Source: Ramlibacter ginsenosidimutans
GTDB taxonomy: Bacteria; Pseudomonadota; Gammaproteobacteria; Burkholderiales; Burkholderiaceae_C
Direction of reading: 5' to 3'
Length of the DNA stretch: 64,000 bases
NCBI RefSeq assembly: GCF_016654015.1
Contig: NZ_JAEPWM010000008.1
Coordinates: forward strand, 62,001 to 126,000
A model generated the notes under the pieces. It did not search any database and was not told the DNA's origin. It saw only the letters and a list, made by a program, of their open reading frames with translations. Made by a program: the position numbers and the translations under genes. Below, piece by piece: positions 16,963 through 24,749 of this stretch; position 1 is the stretch's first letter, and each line of letters opens with the position of its first letter.

Positions 16963-17642
16963 GCGCGCTGGTCCTGGGCGATGCGGTAGCCGACTCCGCG
17001 CACGGTCTGGATGACGGCCTCGCCGAGCTTGCGGCGCAGGTGGTGCACGTGCACTTCGACGGCGCCGCCGTCGCCCACGCGGTTGCCGCTGCGCGCCTGG
17101 ATGTCGGCGCGGCTCAGGGCCTTGGGACGATCTTCCAGCAAGGCCAGCAGCACGGCGAATTCCTGTTCCGTGAGTTCGACCGGCTGGCCCGCCTTCTGCA
17201 CGAAGCGGCTGTTCGGGTCGACCACCACGTCGCCGCAGGTGATGAGGCCCGCGGCGAGGGTGGTGCGCCGGCGCAGCAGCGCGCGCAGCACGGCGCCCAC
17301 TTCCTCCAGGTGCACCGGCTTGATGATGTAGCCGTCGGCCCCGAGGTCCAGCGCGGTGAGGCGCGAGCGCAACTGTGAGCGCGCGGAGATCACCAGCACC
17401 GGCGTTTTCGGGTCCGGCAGTTCACCCGCGGGCGAGCGGCGCAGCTTCTGCAGCAGGTCAGTGCCTTCGCCGTCCGGCAAGCTCAGGTCCAGCAGCACGA
17501 AGTCGAAGGAGGACTGCGCGAGGCTCTTCCAGGCCGAGGCGAGGTCCTCGCGGACTTCGGCCTGCCATTGCTGCTTGCGCACCAGCCCGGCAAGGGCGGC
17601 AGCGGTGGTGGGGTCGTCTTCGACAATCAGCGCGCGGGTCAT
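16959..17642 (-). CDS. OmpR/PhoB-family response regulator (orphan)
   Basis: A 227-residue regulator. The receiver domain has the acidic pair Glu8-Asp9-Asp10 in IVEDDP, phospho-acceptor Asp at about 52 in FVLLDLSLPD and Lys at about 108 in YIIKPVH. The C-terminal winged helix (about 130-222) contains ELTEQEFAVLLALLE and VHVHHLRRKLG. No histidine kinase gene is adjacent, so the partner is unknown. The stop overlaps the start of crcB. Directly upstream, a 38-bp inverted repeat (17641-17678) includes the AGGA ribosome-binding region and the first two bases of the start codon, which suggests control of translation or an operator. Confidence 0.9.
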   Translation of the reverse strand: MTRALIVEDDPTTAAALAGLVRKQQWQAEVREDLASAWKSLAQSSFDFVLLDLSLPDGEGTDLLQKLRRSPAGELPDPKTPVLVISARSQLRSRLTALDLGADGYIIKPVHLEEVGAVLRALLRRRTTLAAGLITCGDVVVDPNSRFVQKAGQPVELTEQEFAVLLALLEDRPKALSRADIQARSGNRVGDGGAVEVHVHHLRRKLGEAVIQTVRGVGYRIAQDQRA

Positions 17643-17678
17643 GCACTATCCTGGGGTCGAGCCCCGAGGATAGTGCAT
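17641..17678. promoter_or_regulatory. Long inverted repeat covering the RBS and start codon of the response regulator
   Basis: Perfect 11-bp outer arms (17641-17651 and 17668-17678), extended by a further T:A pair and a GGGG/CCCC stem, enclose a small TCGAG loop. On the minus strand the 3' arm contains AGGA about ten bases before the start codon and the first two bases of the ATG itself. A folded transcript would hide the ribosome-binding site. The same DNA could also be a dimer-binding operator or act as the end of the upstream transcript (no T-run is present). Confidence 0.65.
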
Positions 17679-17703
17679 CGCGCTGACTGTCCCATGACAG
17701 GGG

Positions 17704-18015
17704 TCAGGCCGAGAGTTCGGGCTTCAGTTCGGAGGCGGGGATGATGCCCTGGTCGCCGTCTTCGTAGATCAGGTAGGCGGCGTTGCCGACCATGCGCCAG
17801 CAGGCCTGGAAGCGCTGGCCCTGGAACATGGCGGACGCGGCGTGGAATTCCTCCGCGGTCCCCGGCTCGATGCGGCTCAGGACGAGCTCGCTCTTGCAGG
17901 TGGCGTCGGAGAGGCGGACGGAGTCGTCGCCCTGGCGGGCGATCAGTTCCTGGGCAAAGGAGGGCGCGACGGCGAAGGCGGCAGCAACGGCGGCGCAGAA
18001 CACGACGGCTTTCAT
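17704..18015 (-). CDS. Small exported protein, unknown function
   Basis: A 103-residue protein with a clear Sec signal peptide (hydrophobic core about 3-16, cleavage after a SFA region at about 19-21). The mature part is about 82 residues, contains two Cys residues (in ATCKSE and QACWRM) that could form a disulfide in the periplasm, and has alternating charged and hydrophobic strands. I do not recognise the family. The ATG at 18015 puts the signal peptide at the N-terminus; an in-frame start four codons upstream is possible. It is 61 bases upstream of the orphan regulator on the same strand. Confidence 0.7.
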   Translation of the reverse strand: MKAVVFCAAVAAAFAVAPSFAQELIARQGDDSVRLSDATCKSELVLSRIEPGTAEEFHAASAMFQGQRFQACWRMVGNAAYLIYEDGDQGIIPASELKPELSA

Positions 18016-18156
18016 CAAGGACTCCACTGGTTGTGCGCGCCCTGCGGCTACGGATGCATCCTGCAGGCCTGCGCTGGATGGAGCCCATGGTGGGTCCGCC
18101 GTGGAAACGGGCCTGTAGGAGCGTCGGAGCGTGGACCGTCCGACGGGGGAGTCGAA

Positions 18157-18168
18157 CGGACTAGTCCG
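18157..18168. promoter_or_regulatory. Perfect 12-bp palindrome, possible operator
   Basis: CGGACTAGTCCG is a perfect palindrome, flanked on both sides by AA and then CG/CG. It lies about 140 bases upstream of the small exported-protein gene and 55 bases beyond the stop of hpd, in a 207-base gap. It may be a transcription-factor site or may be chance; no second half-site pattern is visible. Confidence 0.25.
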
Positions 18169-18222
18169 AACGGCAGCGGGGCCCGCGGCAGCGTCCTGCG
18201 CGTGCGCGAGGGCCTCCCTGGC

Positions 18223-19374
18223 TCAGGCGTCTGCCTTCTCGACTTGCAGCACGCCGCGGCGGATCTGGTCGCGTTCCAGCGATTCGAACAAGGCCTTGAA
18301 GTTGCCGTTGCCGAAGCCCTCGTCGCCGGCGCGCTGGATGAATTCGAAGAACACCGGGCCGAACAGCGTCTCGCTGAAGATCTGCAGCAGCAGCCGCGGC
18401 CCGCCGTTGGACCTGGATTTCGCGTCGCCTGCGGCACCGGCTTGCTGACCGGCTTGAGGCGGCTCGGCGCCGGTCGTGTCGCCATCGAGCAGGATGCCGC
18501 GCGCCTGCAGCGCGGCCACGGGCTGGCCGTGGCCGGGCAGGCGCTCTTCCAGCATCTCGTAGTAGATGTCGTTGGGCGCCGTCATCAGCGGCACGCCCGC
18601 CATCTGCAACTGGTCCACCGTCTCGAGCAGGTTGTCCGTGAGCAGCGCGACGTGCTGGATGCCCTCGCCGCTGAACTTCATCAGGAACTCCTCGATCTGG
18701 CCCGAGTTCTTGCCCGACTCCTCGTTCAGCGGGATGCGGATCATGCCGTCCGGCGCGGTCATCGCCTTCGAGGTGAGTCCCGTGTACTCGCCCTGGATGT
18801 CGAAGTAGCGCAGCTCGCGGAAGTTGAACAGCCGCTCGTAGAACGCAGCCCAGTGCGCCATGCGGCCGCGGTACACGTTGTGCGTGAGGTGGTCGATCAC
18901 CTTCAGGCCCACGCCCTTCGGATGGCGCTCCACGCCCGGCAGCCACTCGAAGTCGATGTCGTAGATGGACTTGCCGTCCTCGTAGCGGTCGATCAGGTAC
19001 AGCGGCGCGCCGCCGATGCCCTTGATCGCGGGCAGGCGCAGCTCCATCGGTCCGGTCGGGATCTCGATGGGTTGCGCGCCCAGCTCGATCGCGCGGTAGT
19101 ACGCCTTGTGCGCGTCCTTCACGCGGAACGCGAGCGCGCACGCCGACGGCCCGTGCTCCGCCGCGAAGTAGCCGGCCAGGCTCTTGGGCTCGCGGTTGAC
19201 GATGAAGTTGATGTCGCCCTGCCGGTACAGCAGGACGTCCTTGGAACGGTGCTTCGCGACGAGCTGGAAGCCCATCTTCTCGAACAGCGGTTCCAGCACG
19301 TTGGGGGTGGGGGACGCGAACTCGACGAACTCGAAGCCGCACAGTCCCATGGGGTTGTCGTACAGATCAGCCAT
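18223..19374 (-). CDS. hpd: 4-hydroxyphenylpyruvate dioxygenase
   Basis: Converts 4-hydroxyphenylpyruvate to homogentisate in tyrosine catabolism; a cytoplasmic non-heme Fe(II) enzyme. The protein has 383 residues with two vicinal-oxygen-chelate halves. The iron ligands are visible in VIDHLTHNV (His about 165-168), [10 protein letters not shown] (His about 245) and a late FFEFIQR (Glu about 345). The canonical QIF-E-LFGP region is intact. Unusually, a Gly/Ala/Gln-rich insert of about 25 residues (about 300-325) separates the GDTTG turn from the RLLLQIF strand. The start ATG is preceded by a good AGGAG site. The rest of the pathway is not in this window. Confidence 0.92.
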   Translation of the reverse strand: MADLYDNPMGLCGFEFVEFASPTPNVLEPLFEKMGFQLVAKHRSKDVLLYRQGDINFIVNREPKSLAGYFAAEHGPSACALAFRVKDAHKAYYRAIELGAQPIEIPTGPMELRLPAIKGIGGAPLYLIDRYEDGKSIYDIDFEWLPGVERHPKGVGLKVIDHLTHNVYRGRMAHWAAFYERLFNFRELRYFDIQGEYTGLTSKAMTAPDGMIRIPLNEESGKNSGQIEEFLMKFSGEGIQHVALLTDNLLETVDQLQMAGVPLMTAPNDIYYEMLEERLPGHGQPVAALQARGILLDGDTTGAEPPQAGQQAGAAGDAKSRSNGGPRLLLQIFSETLFGPVFFEFIQRAGDEGFGNGNFKALFESLERDQIRRGVLQVEKADA

Positions 19375-19594
19375 GGCGAACTCCTGCAAAAAGAAAAGAT
19401 GACGAAGGCAATGCCGGCGCGGCCGGCGGCGGGCTCGTCAGGCAGGAGGCGCGCCGGGGATGCCCCGCACGCTGCGTGCGAGGTGGTCTCCGTGGAAGAG
19501 GGCGAATCCGGGCATGGAACCGCAAGTCTAATCCCAACGCGGGTGCGACGGCTGCGCGCGCTGAGCGCCGCGGAGGAGCAGGTAGCATCGGCCC

Positions 19595-20269
19595 ATGCGC
19601 ATCCTGCTGGTGGAAGACGACAAGGTGCTGGCCGACGCGCTCACCCGCGCGCTGGTGCAGTCCGCCCACGCCGTCGACGCTGTCGCCACCGGCGAAGAGG
19701 CCGACCGCGCGCTGGCGCTGGCCGCGTACGACCTGGCCATCCTCGACATCGGCCTGCCGGGGCTGTCCGGCCTGGATGTCCTGCAGCGCCTGCGGGCCCG
19801 CAAGTCCACCACGCCGGTGCTGATGCTCACGGCCTTCGACACCATGGAAGACCAGGTGCGGGGGCTGGATCTCGGCGCAGACGACTACCTGTCCAAGCCC
19901 TTCGACCTGCCGGTGCTCGAAGCGCGCGTGCGGGCGCTGCTGCGCCGGGGCAGCAACGCGACGCCCTTCCTGGAGCACGGGCTGCTGCAGTTCGACACCG
20001 TGGGCCGGCGCGTCTTCCACGACCGCAAGCCCCTGGAGCTGTCGCCGCGTGAACTCGCGGTGCTGGAACTGCTGCTGATGCGCGCGGGCCGCGTCGTGAG
20101 CAAGGAGCAGATGGTCAACCACCTGTACGGCTGGGGCGACGAGGTGGGCGCCAATGCGATCGAGGTGTATGTCTATCGCCTGCGCCGCAAGCTCGAGCCC
20201 CTGGGTTGCGAGATCCGCACCGTGCGCGGCATGGGGTACCTGATGGAACGCGGCGATGCCGCGGGCTGA
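19595..20269 (+). CDS. OmpR/PhoB-family response regulator (TctD/QseB-like)
   Basis: A 224-residue regulator. The receiver domain has Glu7-Asp8-Asp9 (LVEDDK), Asp51 in LAILDIGLPG and Lys101 in DYLSKPFDLP. The winged helix (about 128-220) has LELSPRELAVLELLL and VYVYRLRRKLEPLG. It overlaps the downstream histidine kinase gene by 14 bases, so the two form a two-component operon. The sequence style is of the TctD/QseB/PmrA group, but the regulated genes cannot be named. The gene is divergent from hpd, with a 220-base gap between them. Confidence 0.9.
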   Translation: MRILLVEDDKVLADALTRALVQSAHAVDAVATGEEADRALALAAYDLAILDIGLPGLSGLDVLQRLRARKSTTPVLMLTAFDTMEDQVRGLDLGADDYLSKPFDLPVLEARVRALLRRGSNATPFLEHGLLQFDTVGRRVFHDRKPLELSPRELAVLELLLMRAGRVVSKEQMVNHLYGWGDEVGANAIEVYVYRLRRKLEPLGCEIRTVRGMGYLMERGDAAG

Positions 20270-21686
20270 GCCGCGCCTGCAGCGCAAGCTGCTCGCGTGG
20301 CTGCTGGCGCCCCTGCTGCTGCTCCTGCTGCTCGATGCCGCCGCTGCGTACTGGAACGCCGTGCGTTACGCGCACCTCGTGCACGATCGCGGGCTGCAGG
20401 AAATTGCGCGCGAGATCGCCGCGCACGTGCAGCCGGACGCGGGCGCGCCGCGGCTGCAACTGAGCGAGGCAGCGGCGCAGTCCTTGCGCAGCGGCCGCCA
20501 GGACCGGCTGTGGCTGCGGGTGCAGTCCGACGCCGGCGCCGTGCTGGGAGGCGATGCGGCCATGCCCCCGCCACCGCCGCTCGGGCCGCAGGACGGGCCC
20601 CGCTTCTACGAGTCACGCATCGAAGGCGAGCCCGTGCGCGTGCTCGCAGCGCGCCTGCCGGGCGGCGCCGGGGCGGACGCGCCGCGCGTGCTCGTGCAAG
20701 TCGCCGAGACGATGCACCAGAGGGACGCCCTGGCGTGGGACATGATGGCGAGCGCCGTGCTGCCGCAACTGCTGCTGGTCGCGATCACCGTCGCCATCGT
20801 GTGGTTCGGCGTCTCGCGCGGGCTGGCGCCGCTGCAGCGGCTGCGCCGCGCCGTGTCCGACCGCTCGCACCTGGACCTGAGCCCGATCGCGCTGGACGAC
20901 GTGCCCGGCGAGGTGCGGCCGCTGGTGGAGGAAGTGAACGCGCTGATGGCGCGGCTCGCCCGCACCTTCGACTTCCAGAGCCGCTTCGTCGCCGACGCGG
21001 CCCACCAGCTCAAGACGCCGGTGAGCGGGCTGAAGGCGCAGATCGAACTGGCGCTGCGCGAAACGCAGCCCGAGCGCCTGCAGCACTCGCTCTCGCAGCT
21101 GTACCTCAGCGCCGACCGGCTCTCGCGCCTGGTGCGCCAGCTGCTTTCGCTCGCGCGCAACGAGCCGGGCGCGCTGCAGTCGCTGCAGCTGCAGCCGCTG
21201 GACCTGCAGGCCTTCGCGCTCGACCTGAGCATGGAATGGGTGCCGCATGCGATCCAGCGCAACATCGACCTCGGCTTCGAAGGCGGCGAGCAGCCGCTGA
21301 TGATCGACGCCGACCCGGACCGCCTGCGCGACCTGGTCAACAACCTGATCGACAACGCGATCCGCTACACCGACCCTGGCGGTCGGGTGACGGTGCGCGT
21401 CGCTCCGGTGCCGCCCGACGAGTGCCAGCTCGCGATCAGCGACGACGGCCCGCGCATCCCGGTGGCGGAGCGCGCGCGCGTGTTCGAGCGCTTCCATCGC
21501 CTGCTGGGCACGCCGGCGGACGGCAGCGGACTCGGCCTCGCCATCGTCAGCGAGATCGCGACGCTGCACGGCGCGCGCATCCAGCTGGAGGAAGACGCCG
21601 ACGGCGTCGGCAACACCTTCACCGTATTCTTCCGCACGCGCCCCGTTGCCGCGCTGCGGCCGGCAGCGCCGCTGTCAGCGGGCTGA
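20256..21686 (+). CDS. Sensor histidine kinase (TctE/QseC-like)
   Basis: A 476-residue kinase. There is one transmembrane helix near residues 10-28, a periplasmic sensor region (about 30-165) and a second helix (about 170-190). A HAMP-like linker (about 190-240) follows, then the H-box FVADAAHQLKTPVSGL (His about 250), an N-box with NNLIDNAIRY, and G-boxes with DDGPRI and DGSGLGLAIV. All core motifs are intact. It is co-transcribed with the regulator at 19595. The sensor region matches no ligand class that I can name. Confidence 0.9.
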   Translation: MPRAEPRLQRKLLAWLLAPLLLLLLLDAAAAYWNAVRYAHLVHDRGLQEIAREIAAHVQPDAGAPRLQLSEAAAQSLRSGRQDRLWLRVQSDAGAVLGGDAAMPPPPPLGPQDGPRFYESRIEGEPVRVLAARLPGGAGADAPRVLVQVAETMHQRDALAWDMMASAVLPQLLLVAITVAIVWFGVSRGLAPLQRLRRAVSDRSHLDLSPIALDDVPGEVRPLVEEVNALMARLARTFDFQSRFVADAAHQLKTPVSGLKAQIELALRETQPERLQHSLSQLYLSADRLSRLVRQLLSLARNEPGALQSLQLQPLDLQAFALDLSMEWVPHAIQRNIDLGFEGGEQPLMIDADPDRLRDLVNNLIDNAIRYTDPGGRVTVRVAPVPPDECQLAISDDGPRIPVAERARVFERFHRLLGTPADGSGLGLAIVSEIATLHGARIQLEEDADGVGNTFTVFFRTRPVAALRPAAPLSAG

Positions 21687-21788
21687 AAGCTGGCGGCCAA
21701 GTGCCTGTCAGCGCGGCGGCGTAGGCTCGCCGCATGCGGTCCCGCGTGGACCGGGAGCAGCTGTTCGCGCGAGGGAGAACTCAACAAC

Positions 21789-22496
21789 ATGTCGGCACTG
21801 ATGACCCCGGAGTTCTGGGTCGCGCTTGCCCAGATCATCCTGATCAACATCGTGCTGTCCGGCGACAACGCGGTGGTGATCGCGCTCGCCTGCCGCGCGC
21901 TGCCGCCGCGCCAGCAGAAGTCCGCGATCCTGTTCGGCAGCGCCGGCGCCGTCGTCCTGCGCGTCGTCCTCACCTTCTTCGCGGTGCTGCTGCTGGCGCA
22001 GCCCTACCTGAAACTGATAGGCGCTGTCCTGCTGCTCTGGATCGGCATCGGCCTGCTCAAGGGCGACGACGAAGACGAGGACCACGAGGACCAGGCCAGC
22101 CTCTGGGCCGCGATCAAGACGATCATGATCGCGGACGTCGTGATGAGCCTGGACAACGTCATCGGCGTCGCGGCCGCGGCCAAGGGCAACATCCTGCTGC
22201 TGGTCGCCGGGCTGGTGATCAGCATCCCGCTGATCGTCTTCGGCAGCACGCTGATCCTCAAGCTGATGGGCCGCTTCCCCGTGATCATCACGGCCGGCGC
22301 TGCATTGCTCGGCTGGGTTGCGGGGGAAATGGCCGTGAGCGACCCTGTGGTCCACGGGCTTGTGGCCAGCCGGCAGTGGCTTCACATCGCAGCGCCGCTG
22401 ACGGGGGCTTTGCTGGTGGTCGCGATCGGCAAATGGCTCGGCAGGCGCAGGAACGACGACGATGAGAAGGGCGGCGCGGCGGGGACGGCGAGCTGA
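21789..22496 (+). CDS. TerC-family integral membrane protein (YjbE-like)
   Basis: A 235-residue membrane protein with about seven hydrophobic helices and the TerC signatures NIVLSGDNAVVIALA (about 20-34) and IADVVMSLDNVIGVAA (about 115-130), each with a conserved Asp-Asn inside a helix. Between them is an acidic cytoplasmic loop (KGDDEDEDHED). TerC-family proteins take part in metal (mainly manganese) export or loading. Some are controlled by a yybP-ykoY riboswitch, but the roughly 100 bases upstream do not show its consensus. A hairpin follows the stop at 22501-22517. Confidence 0.88.
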   Translation: MSALMTPEFWVALAQIILINIVLSGDNAVVIALACRALPPRQQKSAILFGSAGAVVLRVVLTFFAVLLLAQPYLKLIGAVLLLWIGIGLLKGDDEDEDHEDQASLWAAIKTIMIADVVMSLDNVIGVAAAAKGNILLLVAGLVISIPLIVFGSTLILKLMGRFPVIITAGAALLGWVAGEMAVSDPVVHGLVASRQWLHIAAPLTGALLVVAIGKWLGRRRNDDDEKGGAAGTAS

Positions 22497-22500
22497 GGCT

Positions 22501-22517
22501 GCGCGGCTTGGCCGCGC
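22501..22517 (+). terminator. GC hairpin after the TerC gene, possible terminator
   Basis: A perfect 7-bp stem GCGCGGC/GCCGCGC with a TTG loop begins four bases after the stop codon. No T-run follows, so intrinsic termination would be weak; it may protect the mRNA end or act with Rho. Confidence 0.4.
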
Positions 22518-22566
22518 TCCGATTTCCGGGGAGCACGAAGAAGTGCGCTCTTCGGAGAGCGGTGGG

Positions 22567-22683
22567 CGTCGCGGCAGGCGGCGTACGGTGCAGGCCCGCT
22601 GGGCATCGGTCGGCGGCTGCGCGCGCCGGCTTCCAGGCGATGCCCTTCATGCGGGCCTGCACCGCACGCCACCTGCCGCGACG
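22567..22683. repeat. Long inverted repeat (cruciform-like element)
   Basis: Arms of 33 bases (22567-22599 and 22651-22683) match at 31 positions, and an inner pair (about 22602-22608 with 22638-22645) extends the stem. The arms are unrelated to families A, B and C. No second copy of this type is present in the window. Confidence 0.75.
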
Positions 22684-22730
22684 ATGGGCAGTGTGGCCCC
22701 TGCGGGGAAGACTCACGGTGCCCCGCACTT

Positions 22731-22816
22731 GTAGGCTGGCGGTGAGCACCGCGAACCCCAGCGATCCAGCGTAGCGCAGCAAGCTGGGGTTCGCCTGCGG
22801 CTCACCACCAGCCTAC
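22731..22816. repeat. Dispersed palindromic repeat, family B (copy 1)
   Basis: An inverted repeat beginning GTAGGCTGGCGGTGAGC and ending with its near-exact complement, with an inner GAACCCCAGC/GCTGGGGTTC pair. Related copies are at 36121-36204 and 61798-61894. It is REP-like in size and structure. Confidence 0.85.
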
Positions 22817-22891
22817 GTTTCGATTCAACCGCCGCAACACTGTGCCCCGTGAGCCTGCAGCGGGCAGATGGGTGCATCCCGGCGCACGGCA

Positions 22892-22995
22892 GGACCAGGG
22901 CGGGGCAGCCCGTCTGGGCGAAATAAAGGAGGAGCCGGGGGCGACAGCCACCGCGCGGGGGACATTCGCCCAGGCGGGCTGCCCCGTCCTGGTCC
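22892..22995. repeat. Dispersed palindromic repeat, family C (copy A)
   Basis: Arms of 31 bases (22892-22922 and 22965-22995) pair with two mismatches. The conserved core reads GCGAAATAAAGGAGGAG on one side and GGGGGACATTCGC on the other, the same as in the copies at 35981-36088 and 36261-36368. It lies 75 bases to the right of a family B repeat. Confidence 0.85.
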
Positions 22996-23177
22996 GGGCC
23001 AGGGGCAGCTCCAAACAGATGCCGGCACCGGGGAGTTCCAACGAGACAAGCTCGCCCGCCTCGTCACGCCCGAGGAGCCGAACTCGCTCCGGTCCGAAGC
23101 TGTCCTGAGGGAAGCCCCGCCCCCGCGCGCACCCGCGACTCGGGCAACATCAGGGCTCCCCAACGAGGAGACGCACC

Positions 23178-24749
23178 GTGCACTCCGCCATCCGCCGCCA
23201 GACCCTGGCCGACCTCCTGCACCGCAGCGCCAAGCGCTTTCCGGACAAGACCGCGATCGAATGCGGCGCGACGCGCTGGACCTTCGCCGAGTTCGACGCC
23301 GTCACCGACCGGCTCGCTGCCGGCCTGGCCCGCCTGGGCGTCGCCAAGGGCACGCCGGTCGCGGTGCTGGCGCGCAACTCGCATGGCTTCGCTGCGTTGC
23401 GCTTCGCGCTCGCGCGGCTGGGCGCCGTGCTCGTGCCGATCAACTTCATGCTGAAGGCCGACGAGGTCGCCTACATCCTGCGGCACTCGGGCGCGGCGCT
23501 GATGGCGACCGACTCGGGGCTGGCGGAACTCGCGCGCAGCGCAGCGGGCCTCGACACGCAGGTGAAGCAATTCCTGTGGCTGCCGTCGGAGGAGGCGAGC
23601 ACGGCGCCCGCGGGCATGACCACCTTCGACGCGCTGATCGACCGCGACGAGGCGCCGCCCGCGGTGGATCTGCACGGTGGCGAGCTGGCGCAGATCGTCT
23701 ACACCAGCGGCACCGAGTCCAGCCCCAAGGGCGCGATGCTCACGCACGACGCCGTGATCTGGCAGTACGCGAGCTGCGCGGTGGACGCGAGCATAGGCGC
23801 CGGCGACGTGATGTTGCATGCGCTGCCGCTGTACCACTGCGCGCAGCTCGACGTCTTCCTCGGTCCCGCGATCTACGTCGGCGCCACCAGCGTGATCACC
23901 GCGAAACCCACGCCGGACAACCTGCTGCCGCTGATCGCGAAGCACCGCATCACCTCCTTCTTCGCGCCGCCCACGGTGTGGATCGCGCTGCTGCGCTCGC
24001 CGCTGTTCGACGAGACCGACCTGTCGTCGCTGCGCAAGGGCTACTACGGCGCTTCCATCATGCCGGTGGAAGTGTTGCGCGAACTCGCGCGCCGTCTGCC
24101 CGAGGTGGGCTTCTGGAACCTGTATGGCCAGACCGAGATCGCGCCGCTCGCGACCATGCTGGGCCCGCAGGACCAGCTGCGCAAGCCCGGCTCCTGCGGC
24201 CGCGCCGTGCTCAACGTGGAGACGCGCGTGGTCGACGACGCGATGCGCGACGTGCGTCCGGGCGAGGTCGGCGAGATCGTGCACCGCTCGCCGCACTTGA
24301 TGCTGGGCTACTTCCATGACGAAGCGCGCACCCGCGCCGCGTTCGAAGGCGACTGGTTCCATTCCGGCGACCTCGCGACCATCGACGACGAGGGCTACAT
24401 CACGGTCGTGGACCGCAAGAAGGACATGATCAAGACCGGCGGCGAGAACGTCGCCAGCCGCGAAGTCGAGGAGATGATCTACCGCCTGCCGCAGGTATCG
24501 GAAGTCGCCGTCGTTGGCGTGCCGCATCCGCGCTGGGTCGAGGCCGTGATTGCGATCGTCGTGCCCAAGGCGGGCCAGTCGCTCAGCGAAGCCGAGGTGC
24601 TGGCGCATTGCCAGCAGCACCTGGCGGGCTTCAAGGCGCCCAAGGCCGTGGTGTTCACGGAGGCGCTGCCCAAGAATCCCAGCGGCAAGCTGCTCAAGCG
24701 CGAGCTGCGGCTGCGGCATCAACAACATTTCAGCGAAGCGAAAGCATGA
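23178..24749 (+). CDS. Acyl-CoA synthetase (AMP-dependent ligase)
   Basis: A 523-residue member of the ANL superfamily, which activates a carboxylic acid through acyl-AMP to an acyl-CoA. Motifs: the P-loop IVYTSGTESSPKGAM (about 173-187), a YGQTE segment (about 315-319), the LMLGYFHDEARTRAAF region, SGDLATIDDEGYITVVDRKKDMIKTGGENV (hinge and C-terminal start, about 392-421) and the catalytic Lys in NPSGKLLKRELR (about 505). The start is GTG with a GAGGAG site; no upstream ATG is better placed. The stop overlaps the amidase start (ATGA). The chain length of the substrate cannot be judged; the pairing with an amidase suggests catabolism of an amide or carboxylate. Confidence 0.88.
   Translation: MHSAIRRQTLADLLHRSAKRFPDKTAIECGATRWTFAEFDAVTDRLAAGLARLGVAKGTPVAVLARNSHGFAALRFALARLGAVLVPINFMLKADEVAYILRHSGAALMATDSGLAELARSAAGLDTQVKQFLWLPSEEASTAPAGMTTFDALIDRDEAPPAVDLHGGELAQIVYTSGTESSPKGAMLTHDAVIWQYASCAVDASIGAGDVMLHALPLYHCAQLDVFLGPAIYVGATSVITAKPTPDNLLPLIAKHRITSFFAPPTVWIALLRSPLFDETDLSSLRKGYYGASIMPVEVLRELARRLPEVGFWNLYGQTEIAPLATMLGPQDQLRKPGSCGRAVLNVETRVVDDAMRDVRPGEVGEIVHRSPHLMLGYFHDEARTRAAFEGDWFHSGDLATIDDEGYITVVDRKKDMIKTGGENVASREVEEMIYRLPQVSEVAVVGVPHPRWVEAVIAIVVPKAGQSLSEAEVLAHCQQHLAGFKAPKAVVFTEALPKNPSGKLLKRELRLRHQQHFSEAKA

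Larger units (their letters stand above)
22497..23177. other. 681-base intergenic region made largely of palindromic repeats
   Basis: No gene is evident. From left to right the gap holds the TerC-end hairpin (22501-22517), a long inverted repeat (22567-22683), a family B repeat (22731-22816) and a family C repeat (22892-22995). It ends with about 180 bases of ordinary leader before the acyl-CoA synthetase gene, with a GAGGAG ribosome-binding site at about 23165-23170. The repeat-rich half looks like an insertion hot spot for small non-coding elements. Confidence 0.7.

Noticed and set aside
16963-17040. Possible fluoride riboswitch before crcB
   Set aside because: This DNA is coding sequence of the regulator and shows no crcB-motif pattern.
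21687-21788. Possible yybP-ykoY (manganese) riboswitch before the TerC gene
   Set aside because: The gap is only about 100 bases and the conserved riboswitch blocks are not visible.
22901-23000. Small ORF preceded by the AAAGGAGGAG core of repeat family C
   Set aside because: The core is part of a palindrome repeated three times without a conserved reading frame after it.
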